Part shown: piece by piece, positions 23,626-34,681 of the stretch
Numbering within the stretch: position 1 is the stretch's first letter
How the letters are laid out: every line of letters begins with the position of its first letter
Origin: Cyclina sinensis
Taxonomy: Eukaryota > Mollusca > Bivalvia > Venerida > Veneridae
Direction: 5' to 3'
DNA: 64,000 nucleotides
Assembly: GCA_012932295.1 (NCBI GenBank)
Contig: JAAONU010000016.1
Span: forward strand, 18,071,530 to 18,135,529
Made by a program: the position numbers and the translations under genes
Notes under the pieces: generated by a model
Database searches by the model: none
What the model saw: the letters and a program-made list of their open reading frames with translations, nothing else
What the model was told of the DNA's origin: nothing

Positions 23626-24560
23626 GAGTACTGGCTGAATAACCTTATTAGCCATAATTAAAAACACATTATGAAGTAATGTCAAAATGTTACATGTACT
23701 ACCAAATGTGTCAGGGGAACAAACAGCCTTGCATCCTATATGTCTTATAAAACAGTGTCATTCTAAAATATACATTAGGAAAATAGTATTATTTCTATTA
23801 ATCATTTGAACCTGAATTAATGCTTATTCCAATATCTGGGAGACAAAATCAGTTATTTCATTGTAACTTGACTTGTGTGCATGTAGATGTAGAGCTTAAA
23901 AAAGCATTTTGACGTTCAAGGCGACATCAGAAAGTCAACTTGAGAAGATGCAACTGGACTATTCATAAGATTCAAAAGAAAACAAAACTGTGTATAGGCA
24001 AAAAAAACTGATTCATTTAGATTTCATTTAATCATAAACTCTACTACAGGTATATTCCATTGATCTTTTTTGTTTTTGAAAGATGAAACAAGAACGAATT
24101 AAAAAAAAAGACACAACTGAAATTGCAAAGTGAACTAGATACACACGACATAGCTTGGCTGCACCATGTAATTCTAACTTCTAATGAATACCTGTTTCAT
24201 AATTGTTTCCTTGTATGGTAATAAGTCACTGTTTTTTTTGTGTACATTTACCTGAGGGACATTGTACTCAATGGTCATTCTCAAGTGTTAATTACAATTT
24301 TGCAAATACATATACTTTTAATTTTGCATTTTTGGCTACAATATCCCATGGCGTCTGAAAACAGTGCTGCTATTATAAAAGAAAAATCATGTATCACAGA
24401 AAAATAAATTCGTGAATCATATGTGCATCAAACTTGTCCTATACCTTTTCTGCACAACTTACAACGTTCACGTTTTTCTTCTGACTGCTGGTGTTTGAAA
24501 AGATGTTCCTCTGTCATGAAACACTGTCCCATTTTCTGATATATCCATTTCTTCCCCATC
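23626..24560. other. AT-rich stretch downstream of the 24561-25019 frame
   Basis: Read on the minus strand this is the region just 3' of a macro-gene-related open frame and may include its 3' untranslated sequence. After the TGA stop the same frame stays open for 32 codons, which is not unusual by chance. No repeat family was recognised. Confidence 0.4.
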
Positions 24561-25019
24561 TCACTCAGATGGTGTCATTTCATTTAGTGATTTGCAAATG
24601 AAGTCAAGTGAGGAATGGCTCAAGTCAAATTTTGCTTTTTCTATGTCTTTTGATGTATTTGCAAAGAGTTTTACTATGTGAACACGCCCATCATATATGT
24701 AGCAGTTGGTATTCTTATCCGATCGCCATTTTTCAAGAACTTTTATTGCCATATGCTTATTTAAATGGACTATTCTGATTTTCTCAGTCTGCATCGTTAA
24801 CAAACCCTTCCCAAAACCTTGTACTGTTACGAGGGCTTTGCCGACTCTGCCTGTCTTGCCATGGAGTTCTATTTCACCTTTGCTCTCATTGTAGTAAATT
24901 CTTACACCATCTTCTTCAAAAGTTTCAAATTCCTTCTTGTGTAGTTGCCACAAAACAGAAAATGTTTTACTTGAGACAGACGGGACAACTTTGGTGACAA
25001 CATCATCAACAGTTACCAT
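24561..25019 (-). CDS. KH-like segment related to the macro-domain gene (C-terminal exon?)
   Basis: This minus-strand frame gives 152 residues from an ATG at 25019 to TGA at 24561. The frame is also open further upstream, so the ATG may be internal to an exon. The content is protein-like: charged and hydrophobic positions alternate around KGEIELHGKTG, EKIRIVHLNKHM and GRVHIVKLFANTSKDIEKA. The last segment fits the beta-alpha pattern with 'xxV/I-x-A' seen in KH-like repeats of PARP14-type proteins and in the exons at 29646 and 41934. It lies 4.6 kb downstream of the 29646 stop in the same orientation, separated by an interval with inverted ends. It could be the original C-terminus of that gene, an alternative last exon, or a fragment of a neighbouring paralogue. 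I cannot name a function. Confidence 0.6.
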   Translation of the reverse strand: MVTVDDVVTKVVPSVSSKTFSVLWQLHKKEFETFEEDGVRIYYNESKGEIELHGKTGRVGKALVTVQGFGKGLLTMQTEKIRIVHLNKHMAIKVLEKWRSDKNTNCYIYDGRVHIVKLFANTSKDIEKAKFDLSHSSLDFICKSLNEMTPSE

Positions 25020-25060
25020 AATCGCCCATGTATAGGTCTCAGCCGTGCATAAGACGCAAT
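25014..25060 (+). repeat. Left inverted end (CCATAATCGCCCATGTATA)
   Basis: TA then CCATAATCGCCCATGTATA, followed after a short extra segment by AAGACGC. The reverse complement of the same sequence, with one mismatch, occurs at 29622-29645. This may be the terminus of a DNA transposon with TA flanks, or one of two independent insertions. Confidence 0.5.
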
Positions 25061-25397
25061 AGAAAAATAGCCCAAGAAAACGGGGAAAAAAAGTTTTTTT
25101 TAATATATAACACACACCCAAAAAAGACAAATCCATGCAAAACATTTCACATCAGTCGCCATTTTGTCATACGTTTTAATGACGTTACCGTGAAAACTGC
25201 TATTTGAGAGAAAATTCTGTAATTGCCGTTCTATAGCTGAATATTCAATATTTTTTTGTTTCTGACAATATGAGAGGTATATTTTTCGTGTAGCCCTAAT
25301 AGAGCTTACCAGGAAACCCGGTATGAAGATAATTTGAAAGGTTTCTCTTTCGGGATAATTGTTATGACCGGTACTGAAAATCATCGCGTATTAAAAG

Positions 25398-25858
25398 TTT
25401 TTTTTTTTTTTTTTTTTTTTTGAGGCCCCGAAGGGTAACCCCGTTTATTTTTTCACAAAATTATCATTACATATTCAGACTACAGAAGCAAAAACTTGCA
25501 CAATTGAAAATTCTTGTATAGAGATACGAGAGTTAAACAAAATCTTATTTAGCAATATAATTGCTTTAGTCATCATATGATGTTACACACATACTCCCAA
25601 GAATAAGGTAGCTGAACTAGAATAGTTGTTGTATTCATCTTAGACTTGCTGGCAAAAGCGAAAGTAGCAAGACATATTAAGTAGGAAAGCATGTTTTTAT
25701 ATAAAGTACAGTATGAATAATTATTCGCGAAAACACTAACTTTTCGTGGGCTTAATACTCCTACATAATTAAATTTGGGCTTTCCTTTAAATAATAAATT
25801 AGTGTCTTGTCTCTCCTATATTCATCAAAAAATATGTGTAAAAATGGGAAATGTATAA
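25398..25858 (-). mobile_element. 3' end of a poly(A)-tailed retroelement (truncated)
   Basis: A run of 24 T (25398-25421), read on the minus strand, is a poly(A) tail preceded by AATAAACGGGG and GTTACCCTTCGGGGCCTC. Such an ending fits a LINE or SINE 3' terminus. The upstream body has no recognised coding sequence; its 5' limit is uncertain. Confidence 0.45.
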
Positions 25859-25859
25859 A

Positions 25860-28070
25860 AACAAGAGGGCCATGATGGCCCAGTATCACTTACCTGAGTA
25901 TGACTGCTTTTAACAAAGTTGCTATGGATCTGGTTAATTGACCCCAGATGACCCATATTCAAACTTGACATAGAAATTATTGAAACAATGTCTTTGACAA
26001 ATTTCACGGTTATTTGTACTGAAAATGTTACCTCTAGAGTGTTAACAAGGTTTTTCCATATTTGGGCTCTATGACCTAAATTTTTAACCAAGATGTCCCA
26101 TATTCGAACTTGAGCTTGAAATTATCGAAACAATCTCTCTGACAAATTTCCAGGATATTTGGATTGACAAAGTAGCCTCTAAAATGTTAACAAGGTTTTT
26201 CGATATTCAGGCTCTGTGACCTAGTTTTTGACCCCAGATAACCTATATTCAAACTTGAGCTACAAATCATCAAAACAACCTCTCTGACAAATTTCCAGGA
26301 CATTTGGACTTAAAATGTTTCGATATTTGGGCTCTGTGACCTAGATGTTTCAACTCCAGATGACCCATATTCAAACTTGAGCTAGAAACCATAGAATTAA
26401 TTTTTCTGACAATTTTTAAGGTTATTTGGAATTAAAATGTTACCTCTAGAGTGTTAACAAGGTTTTTCCATATTTGGGCTCTGTGACCTAGTTTTTGATC
26501 CAAGATTCCCCATACTCCAATTTGAGCTAGAAATCATCAAAAAAGACCTGTCTGACAAATTTCCAGGATATTTGGACTGAAAATGTAACCTCTGGAGTGT
26601 TAAACAGTTTTTTACATATTTGGACCATGTGACCTAGTTTTTGACCCCAGATGACCCATATCCAAATCTGAGCTAGAATTCCTTGAAACAACCTTTCTGA
26701 CAAATTTCAAGGACATTTGAACTAAAAATGTAACCTCTAAAGCATTAGGTGTCGGCGTGGCCGAGCGGTTAACGCGTCGGACTAGTAGTCAAAGGATTGC
26801 TAGCCGCACGGGTTCAAACACAGTCAGGGACAAGCAGTTGTTTCCTTGAGCAAGAAACTTTACACTTATTGCTTAGTACTGGTTAGTTCCAGGAACGGAT
26901 TCGAGAGTGTGTCTATAAGCTAAAAGCTTCCTACACAATCGAACTAAAATAAATTTGGTATAAACAAGGTTTTTCTACTTTCGGGCTCTGTGACCTAGTT
27001 TTTGACCCCAAAAAACCTATTTTCAAAACTGAGCTAGAAATCATCGATAGAACCTTTCTGACAAATTTCTAGGTTATTTGGACTGAAAATGTTACCTTTA
27101 AAATGTTAACAAGGTTTTTCCATATTTGGACTCTGTGACCTAGTTTGTGACCCCAGATGACCCATTTTCAAACTTGATCTAGAAATCCTCAAGGCAACCT
27201 TTCTGACAAATTTCCAGATTATTTGGGCTGCAAATGTAACCTCTAGAATGTTAACGAGATTTTTCTATTTTTTGGCACTGTGACCTAGTTTATGAACCCA
27301 GATGACCCATATTTGAACTTGTGCTATAAATATTTGAAGCAACCTTTCTGACAAATTTCCAGATTTTTTGGGCTGAAAATGTAACCTCTAGAGTGTTAAC
27401 AAGATGTTTCTATTTTTTGGCTCTGTGACAGTTTTTGAACGCAGATGACCCATATTCAAACTTGAGCTAGAAATCATAGAAGCAACCTTCCTGACAAATT
27501 CCCAGATTATTTGGTGTAAAAATGTTACCTTTAGAGTGTTAACAAGGTTTTTCAATATTTGGGATCTGTGACCTAGTTTTTGACCCCAGATGACCTATAT
27601 TTAAACTTGACCTAGAAATCGTCAATGCAACCTTTCTGACAAATTTCCAGACTATTTTGGCTGAAAATGTAACCTCTAGAGTGTTAACAAGATTTTATTA
27701 TTTTGGGGCTCCGTGACCTAGTTTTTGAAACCAGATGACCCATATTTGAACTTGAGCTAGAAACCATTGATAGAACCTTTCTGACAAATTTCCAGGATAT
27801 TTGGTCTGAAAAAGTGGCCTCGAGAGTGTTAACAAGGTTTTTCTATATTTGGGCTCTGTGACCTAGTTTTCCAACCCTGATAACCCATCTTCGAACTCGT
27901 TCGAGATATTTATGAGACAAACAACCTGACCAAGTTTCATGACAATTGAGGCAAAAATGTGACCACTAGAGTGTTAACAAACTAATTGTTAATGGACTGA
28001 CGGACGGACGGACGACGGTCAAAAGGTGATCAGAAAAGCTCACTCTGTCACTAAGTGACAGGTGAGCTAA
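25860..28070 (+). repeat. Family-A dispersed repeat, long copy with about 12 units
   Basis: It has the canonical 5' end and a 3' hairpin (AGCTCACTCTGTCA / GTGACAGGTGAGCT, 28038-28068) preceded by GGACGGACGGACGACGG. Units of about 150 bp carry 'cctctagagtgttaacaagg', 'gctctgtgacctagtttttg', 'agatgacccatattcaaac' and 'ctgacaaatttccagg'. It is the longest copy of this subtype in the window and is interrupted by a SINE at about 26750-26955. Confidence 0.75.
26750..26955 (+). mobile_element. tRNA-derived SINE inserted in a family-A repeat
   Basis: The head has an A box (TGGCCGAGCGGTTAACGCG) and a B box (GGTTCAAACAC) as in Ser/Leu-type tRNAs, and a body with 'tccttgagcaagaaacttta', which resembles the conserved central domain of several invertebrate SINE families. 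The uninterrupted unit at 9268-9290 reads 'gcattaacaagg'; here it is split after 'gcatta' and resumes at 'aaacaaggtttttc', which places the insertion to within a few bases. The fold is not an intact tRNA, so I do not call a tRNA gene. Confidence 0.75.
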
Positions 28071-28222
28071 AAAGGACAAGGTTTGGTAAGAGTATGCAAA
28101 CAAATACATGGATGTTAAACACATAAAATCAGTTTATCAAGAAGAAGAAAAACAAGTTTATTTTATTAAAGAGTAATTATCGGTTCTCTGCAGCCCTGGA
28201 AAATGAAAAATATTCATAGAAA

Positions 28223-28510
28223 CTAATTTTCAAGTAGAGACGCAAAATCACTCCATTTTTCATTAAATATGTTTAATTTTATTTTTATTTTTGCAGAAAA
28301 AAACTCTGCATTCAGCATAATTTTGACTTGGGGTTTAAACATTTGTACACTTGGAGTTATGTTTTTCATTTTACATTTGAAAAGTGCATATTTTGCTGCC
28401 AGTATCAAATTGGTTATAGCATTACTAAATTTCTCATTACCGAGGACTATGTCCACTTCATTCCAGTGTGTACTTAAATTAGGACAAATGTCATTTAACC
28501 ATGCAGCCAT
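28223..28510 (-). pseudogene. C-terminal remnant of an L1/Tx1-like LINE ORF2
   Basis: The 95-residue frame contains NAITNLILAAKYALFKCKMKN, split here as NAITNLILAAK and YALFKCKMKN, then KIKIKLNIFNEKWSDF before its stop. The 'N-x-LI-x-x-AK-x-x-I/L-x-x-CK' pattern followed by a basic helix and a final W is typical of the tail of L1-like ORF2 proteins. AATAAA follows about 60 bp beyond the stop on the same strand. No RT motifs are found upstream, so the copy is heavily truncated. Recognition is by pattern only. Confidence 0.45.
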
Positions 28511-29619
28511 TTACTTCATTCCAAAAGGAGACAGTAAGCGTATTAAAAGTTGCCTCAACTATCTCAAAATGTCAACACCTATTACCTGCCATACGTCCCG
28601 GATCGTCCGGGATTGTCCCGGAAATCAAGGGCCCGTCCCGGAGTCCCAGAAAGAAACCCGATGTCACGGAAAACATGAAAAACGCGCATACCTTTGATCA
28701 GGCCAGTCAAAATTTTGACACACTGCTAATCCTATAATTATTCGTTATGGTAATATGTTCCGATTGGGCGAATACACCACGTGTCATTGATAACCAATAA
28801 ACAAATTACTGCTATCGGCTATCGATTTATTGACTTGCGGTGCATTAATTAATTTGTAAGATATCTGCCCCTTTCAAAGACTGTCGCCACAGTAATTGGT
28901 GTAAATAGTGATGCTACTAAAAATTAAAGTTAATGCAAACGCGCATCAACCTTGCCGACAAAGACTATGATTTTTGAATCATTAACTTGTTTGTGGTTTG
29001 TTTGCTGTCGTCGGAGCTGGCACCTTCTCATGCTCAACAACTTCTCAAACATCTCATCACGCGTAATTAAGAAGACACGAATGAAAATTAAAAGGGCTTT
29101 TGACACCTCATTACTGTTTGCAAAACTTGCGCATATTGGCTACATTTTTTCTATTCATCCTCTAATAAATGTTTTTAAACAAACATACTTGTTTACTGTT
29201 TTTTATTGTTTTTGCTAACTTTTACGATTAGGAGAAATTATTTTTTTAAACCTCTCAATATAACTGTCATACCCACCCATACGAAATACGATACCGCTTG
29301 AGTTGCTTTAAGCCAAATAATCATAACGCAGTAAATTCCCTTTATTTCTATTTCTCCATTTATACAATTTTCATGTAAACATGAACAAACGATGGAATTT
29401 TGGAATCAATTTACTTGTTTTGAGACGGTAGGTAAAGTATAATTATTATTTACGGCTTGAATATAGTATATTCTTGCCTATCTTAGTCTTTTTGGGCAAA
29501 ATTTACTTATTTCATCCCATGTATTGGTCATTCTGCCTTCGAGAAAAAACCCGCCTGATTGCAAATACCGTGTATAGGATGCACATGGCCTAGAAACAGA
29601 ATTTTTGAGTAAAAAAAAG
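28511..29619. other. Non-coding stretch with a CCGGGA-rich patch
   Basis: At 28595-28645 the motif TCCCGGA / TCCGGGA recurs at short spacing (for example 'cgtcccggatcgtccgggat'), making a locally GC-rich, self-complementary patch. The remainder is AT-rich with no exon-like frames. Confidence 0.4.
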
Positions 29620-29621
29620 CG

Positions 29622-29645
29622 TCTTATACATGGGCGATTACGGTA
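29622..29645 (-). repeat. Right inverted end (TATACATGGGCGATTACGG)
   Basis: This is the reverse complement of the sequence at 25016-25036 with one mismatch, and shares AAGACGC further inside. It ends at the TA that abuts the stop codon of the 29646-29773 exon. Confidence 0.5.
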
Positions 29646-29773
29646 CTAACAGACTACTGGCTTTGACTCAAGCATTTCCCTTGCTTTGTGCACATTATCT
29701 TCCAGACCAGTTATATGGATTCGAACAATGCGTTTTTGAATAGGGTTTGCTTCTGTTTCAGATATTTCTTTTT
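29646..29773 (-). CDS. Macro-domain gene: last exon (KH-like tail, stop)
   Basis: The acceptor is 'gttttaacttttag' ending at 29774; the exon starts in phase 1 and supplies KEISETEANPIQKRIVRIHI followed by TGLEDNVHKAREMLESKPVVC and TAG at 29648-29646. The 'RIVRIHITGLEDNVHKAREML' pattern, quoted across two parts above, is a typical KH-like repeat of PARP14-type proteins (beta strand, G-L-x-x-x-V, helix with A-R-E-M-L). The stop codon touches the inverted end of a possible transposon, so this stop may not be the original one; an alternative is that splicing leaves the exon at GTAGTC or GTCTGT just before the stop. Confidence 0.75.
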
Positions 29774-30068
29774 CTAAAAGTTAAAACAGATATTTTAATA
29801 ACAATTATCAGCTATCTCTTGACCAAATTATTCCATCCGTCAGTGAATTAATGGGAAATCATACATTTTATTTAAAAGTAAAACTTTAAAATCTCTGTAA
29901 TTTCATAGAATTTCTAATGTAAAATATAGATGTAAGAATAACTGCCTTTAATAGACAGTTTGTAAAAATTGTTTTGCATAAAAACTATCACAGTTTGTAA
30001 AATGATTTTTATCTTGCAATCAGGTACATGTATCAAATGAATGCAGTATTTATGACTTAAGAACTTAC
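29774..30068 (-). other. Intron of the macro-domain gene
   Basis: A short intron of 295 bp, bounded by GTAAGT (30068) and TTTTAG (29774). It contains no repeat that I recognise. Confidence 0.6.
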
Positions 30069-30096
30069 TTATCTTGTCTTCATGTCTCTCAAACCT
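30069..30096 (-). CDS. Macro-domain gene: 28-bp microexon
   Basis: The acceptor 'ttacttgttgttgcag' ends at 30097 and the donor GTAAGT starts at 30068. The exon encodes RFERHEDKI plus one base. It accepts phase 0 from the 34460 exon and passes phase 1 to the 29773 exon, where the split codon gives Lys. The double phase match is the main evidence for so short an exon. Confidence 0.7.
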
Positions 30097-30205
30097 CTGC
30101 AACAACAAGTAAAACCAAATAACAAATAATTATATATGATAAAATATTGTATAATTTATACAATTATTACAACAAATACAATAGTTTAATAATTCTACAA
30201 GTATA

Positions 30206-31506
30206 ACTAGAACTATCACTAAAGGTAATAAATACCCCCACATGGGTGCTTGATACTGGAACTGGAAAGCGTAGAATCAATGGCATAAGGTGACACAAGA
30301 AACATGGAAATATATATATATTTTATATTTAATAATATTGTATATAGAGAAAACAATTACTTTAGACCATTGAACTGTATATTTTCTAGTAGAACTAGCT
30401 GATGCTCTAGCTGATCTCTTCTGTAATAAGACATCTAGAGCATTTACGAGCTTTACTTTAAACACGATCATCATCAAATTTTACAAGTACATATTTGGGC
30501 TTGAATGCATCCTTATCCATCTGGGAATAAATCCCTGACTGTTTCATGTAACTCATGAGGCATCATCCAGAAACTGTTTTTCTATTCTTAGTTAAAGTGA
30601 ACAGTGACCTTGATCCAACAGGCCAAATTTTCAATCCCGAGTGTCATCTTTATAGAAACTATCTTTAAAGAAAGTTTCATCACAATATCTCATTCGTAAC
30701 TCAAGTTATTGAGCTGAAACCTTTTATATTAAATTTATTAACAGTGACCTTGACATTGACCTAACCAGCTCCAATATCGAACGTGACCTGTATTTTATGA
30801 TGTTACAAAAATGGTTTAAATCTGTCAAGCCTTTCATGAGTTATTGTCCGGAAGTTCTCTATTTTTAGTTCAAGCATACAGAGACCCAACTGGCAAAATT
30901 TGCAATCCCAAGCGTCGTCTTCTTAGAAGCTACCTTTACAGCAAATTTCATCACAATATCTCATTCTTAACTCAAGTTATTGTGCAGAAATCATTTAGTT
31001 TTTATTTTTAGTAACTGTGACCTTGACCCCACCAGCCCCAATATTAAACTTGACCTGTATTCTGTGATTTTACACATGTGTACCAAAAATTGTTTAAATC
31101 TGTCAAGATTTCATGAGTTATCATCCGGAAACCATTTTTCAACCATTTTATTATTTTTAGTAACAGTGACCTTGACCTTGGCCCCACCAGGCCCAATATC
31201 AAAGTTGACCTGTATGTTATGCTGTTTCACCTGTGTACCAAAAATTGTTTAAATCTGTCAAGCCATTCATGAGTTATTGTCCATAAAGTGTTTTTCTATT
31301 TTTAGTAACAGTGACCTTGACCTTGGCCCCACCAGCCCCAATATTGAACTTGACCTGTATCTTATGATGTTACAGCTGTGTACCAAACATTGTTAAAATC
31401 TGTCTAGCCTTTCATGAGTTATCGTCCCGAAACCATGACGGACCGACAGACCGACCGACCGACCACCAAGCTCACTACTATATACCCCCTGTTTGTCGGG
31501 GTATAC
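30206..31506 (+). repeat. Family-C dispersed repeat, complete copy
   Basis: It opens with ACTAGAACTATCACTAAAGG and TACCCCCAC and ends with GACCGACCGACCGACC, then TATACCCCCTGTTTGTCGGG and GTATA. Core units of about 190 bp contain 'acagtgaccttgaccttggc', 'aatatcaaacttgacctgta' and 'atgagttattgtccggaa'. The beginning is shared with the copy at 37351. It lies in an intron. Confidence 0.65.
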
Positions 31507-31800
31507 TGACAATATTTAAGATATTCTTCATAACCTTAATCAAAACAGTATGTTTTAGTCTTAACCAATCAATTTTTACATCTAATGGGAGATAACTTCT
31601 TGCAGCTTATATTAATCCCACTTGACTATTGCTTCCTGGATCAGAAAAAATGGTGCCGTAAAAAGCTGTTTGAAAGAGGATAAAAGTGCATATAATATTG
31701 TAATATTCCCATCCCCTACTTATGTTTTATATATAATAAAATCCCCCAAGCGGTTTTGGAGATGTAGCTTGGACAAGATTTCAATATAGAAGTTACAGTA

Positions 31801-34298
31801 AACAAGAGGGCCATGATGGTCCTGGATCGCTCACCTGAGTACTTTTGCTGTAGGTTTGCTGTTAAGCAGTATTTCATTTTTTAATTAAAAATATTTAAGT
31901 GCCTACAAACCAAATATGTAAAATATCAGTCAATAAATAAAGGTTCTATGACAGAAAGGGGAAATATTTATTATAAGCTATGGTGACCTTGACCCAGTGA
32001 CCTCAAACCCTACCCATGGGTAGACGTCCATGTAAGGAACCTATATACTGTGTATCAAAGATATTGGTCTATAAATGAAGGTTCTATGAGGTACAGTAGG
32101 TAAATCTATTTTTAGCCTCCGTGACCTTTAACTTAATCTAATAATTTGAACAAGAGGGCCATGATGGCCCTAGATCGCTCACCTGAGTATTCCGGCTGTA
32201 GGTTTGCTGTTAAGCAGTATCCCAAGCTGCATCTTAATATAAGCTACCCACACAGCAAGTTTGGTGTCAACAGGTCAACGCAAACTCAAGTTATTACGTG
32301 AAAACTGAATTTCTTTTTTAAAGCAACAGTGACCTTGACCTTATTCACAGACACCTGGGTAGCAATGCCAAGCTGCCTCTTGATATCAGCTACTCAAATA
32401 CTAAATTTGGTTACAATAGGTCTTAGCAAACTAAAGTTATTGAGCGGAAATTTAATTTCTTATTTTAGCAACAGTGACCTTGACCTTGACCACAGACACC
32501 TGGGTAGCAATCCCAAGCTGCCTCTTAATATAAGCTACCCATATACCAAGTTTAGCATCAATAGACCAAAGCAAACTCAAGTTATTGAGCAGAAACTGAA
32601 TTTCTATTTTTAGCAACAGTGACCTTGACCTTGATCACAGACACCTGGGTAGCAATCCCAAGCTGCCTCTTGATATAGGCTGGCCATATACCAAGTTTGG
32701 GGTCAATAGGTCAAAGCAAACTCAAGTCATTGAGCGGAAACTGAATTTGTTTTTTTAGCAACAGTGACCTTGACCTTGATCACAGACAACTGGGAAGCAA
32801 TCCCAAGCTGCCTCTTGATATAAGCTACCCATACACCAAGTTTGGCGTCAATAGGCCAAAGTAAACTCAAGTTATTGAGCGGAAACCAAAAGTTGACGCC
32901 CGCCCGCCCGCCGACTTTTCGTTGAAAACCTGGTTAAAAAGTAGGTCAAAAATAAATGTTTTTGAAATCGGAACAAAACTGTACATATGGTCCAAATTTC
33001 ATTGCCATAGCTCCAAAAACAAAAAGTAGGTCAGTAGGTCAAAAATATAGGTCATGCGATGACATTTTTGAAATCGGAACAAAAAACTGTACACATGGTC
33101 TAAATTTCATTGCCATAGCTCTAAAACAAAAAGTAGGTCAGTAGGTAAAAAATATAGGTCATGCGATGACATTTTTGAAATTGAAACAAAAAACTGTGCA
33201 CATGGTCCAAATTTCATTGCTCTAGCTAAAAAACAAAAAAGTAGGTCAGTAGGTGAAAAATATCGGTCAAGGAATAATGTTTTTGAAATCATCTTGAAAA
33301 ACTTTACAAATGGTATAAATGATATTGCCATAGCGAAAAACTTAAAAAATGAGAAAAAAAATCAGCCGGGGGGTGGGGGGGACCCACAGGGATGGGGTTT
33401 GTGACAAGAAGATTTTTTGCTATATAACTCTATGTAAAACATGTGACCCCTTGGGTGGGGCCAGTTTTGACCTAGGGATCATGATTTGAACAATATTGGT
33501 AGAGGTCTACTAGATAATGCTCAACACCAAAATCTAAGCTCCATGCCTTGCGGATTCTGACAAGAAGATTTTTTAAAAGTTTTTCCTATATAACTCTATG
33601 TAAAACAAGTGACCCCTGGGGCGGGGGCATTTTTTACCCAGAAGCCGTGATTTGAAAAAACTTGGTAAAGGTCCACTGGACAATGCTGCACACCAAATAT
33701 CTAAACTCTAGGCCTTGCGGTTTCAGACAAGAAGATTTTTTAAAGTTTTTCCTATATAACTCTATGTAAAACATGTGACCCCTGGGGCAGGGCCAGTTTT
33801 GACCCAGGAGCCATGATTTGAACAAACTTGGTAAAGGTCCACTGGACAATGCTGCACCCCAAATATCTAAACTCTAGGCCTTGTGGTTTCAGACAAGAAG
33901 ATTTTTAAAGTTTTCCTATATAAGCCTATGTAAAATTAATTGACCCCCCGGCAGGGCCAAATTTGACCCCAGGGGCATAATTGAAACAAAATTAATAGAG
34001 GTCCACTAGACAATGCTGCATACCAAATCTTACGGCTCAGGGCCTTGTGATTTTAGACAAGAAGATTTTCAAAGTTTTTCCTTTAAGTTGCCATAGCAAC
34101 CAGAGTTCTTGATGGCATTGAATTCTTTGAACAACTTTGGTAGAGCTTCAAGCAAGGAATAACCCAGGCATGTTTCATCAATGTTGGCTCAGCGGTTTAA
34201 GAGGAGATGTTGTTTAAGTCGAATTGTTGACGACGCACGACGCACGCCGGACATTCAACGATCCCAAAAGCTCACCCTGAGCAGGCTCAGGTGAGCTA
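31801..34298 (+). repeat. Composite of family-A, family-D and family-E pieces
   Basis: Family-A 5' ends occur at 31801 and 32149. From 32225 there are five units with 'acagtgaccttgaccttgat', 'agacacctgggtagcaatcc' and 'caagctgcctcttgatataa', closing with a family-D 3' end at 32896-32938 (GCCCGCCCGCCCGCCGAC, GAAAACCTGGTTAAAAA). Family-E units follow (32939-33360), then family-A units and a complete family-A 3' hairpin at 34269-34295. This is either several nested insertions or repeated recombination between families. No coding content is present. Confidence 0.6.
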
Positions 34299-34459
34299 AA
34301 AATAAATGACTGAAAGTAAATGGGAAGAATAGAAAACTGGAAAAGCCTGTAACCTTTTTCACATTAGAAACATTAACTGAATGAAATCAACTTATCGAAA
34401 CACAACTGGACATGTTTAAATGACAGATTTCAACAAAATAGCAGTTCAAATATACAAAC

Positions 34460-34681
34460 CTGCCATAGGTCAACATCTTTAGGATATACGACAAAAAGTA
34501 CTTCTTTCAATGTTGAATAAGGACAATCGATCCTGAACCTGTGCACACTATCAAACATCTCAGACAGTACAGCGTCTGTTGGATATCCAAGCTTGCCTGT
34601 CCCAATAGCAGGGAATGCAACACTCGAAAACCTGTTTGCTGAAGCTTCCTTAAGACAATTTAACATTGCCTTTCCTATGCT
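34460..34681 (-). CDS. Macro-domain gene: exon for second half of the macro domain
   Basis: The exon is 222 bp (74 codons, phase 0 at both ends), with acceptor 'atttcaaatgcag' and donor GTTTGT. It encodes SIGKAMLNCLKEA, VAFPAIGTGKLGYP and the final strand EVLFVVYPKDVDLWQ. FPAIGTGKLGYP is the conserved phosphate-binding loop 2 of macro domains, which contacts ADP-ribose, and it is intact. The next strand-helix region (AVLSEMFDSVHRF) is as expected for the fold. The exon joins 36064-36300 upstream and the 28-bp microexon downstream. Confidence 0.85.

Noticed and set aside
24561..25145. A secreted or membrane protein with an N-terminal signal (hydrophobic stretch upstream of the ATG at 25019)
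   Set aside because: The hydrophobic N-terminal part is translated from AT-rich sequence and from the inverted end at 25016-25060; it is better explained as non-coding sequence.
26750..26835. A tRNA-Ser/Leu gene
   Set aside because: A and B boxes are good but the acceptor and anticodon stems do not pair cleanly and the sequence continues into a SINE body inside a repeat unit.
28269..28697. 142-codon plus-strand frame
   Set aside because: It is antisense to the LINE ORF2-like tail and runs into the CCGGGA-rich patch; hydrophobic composition comes from the complementary AT-rich strand.
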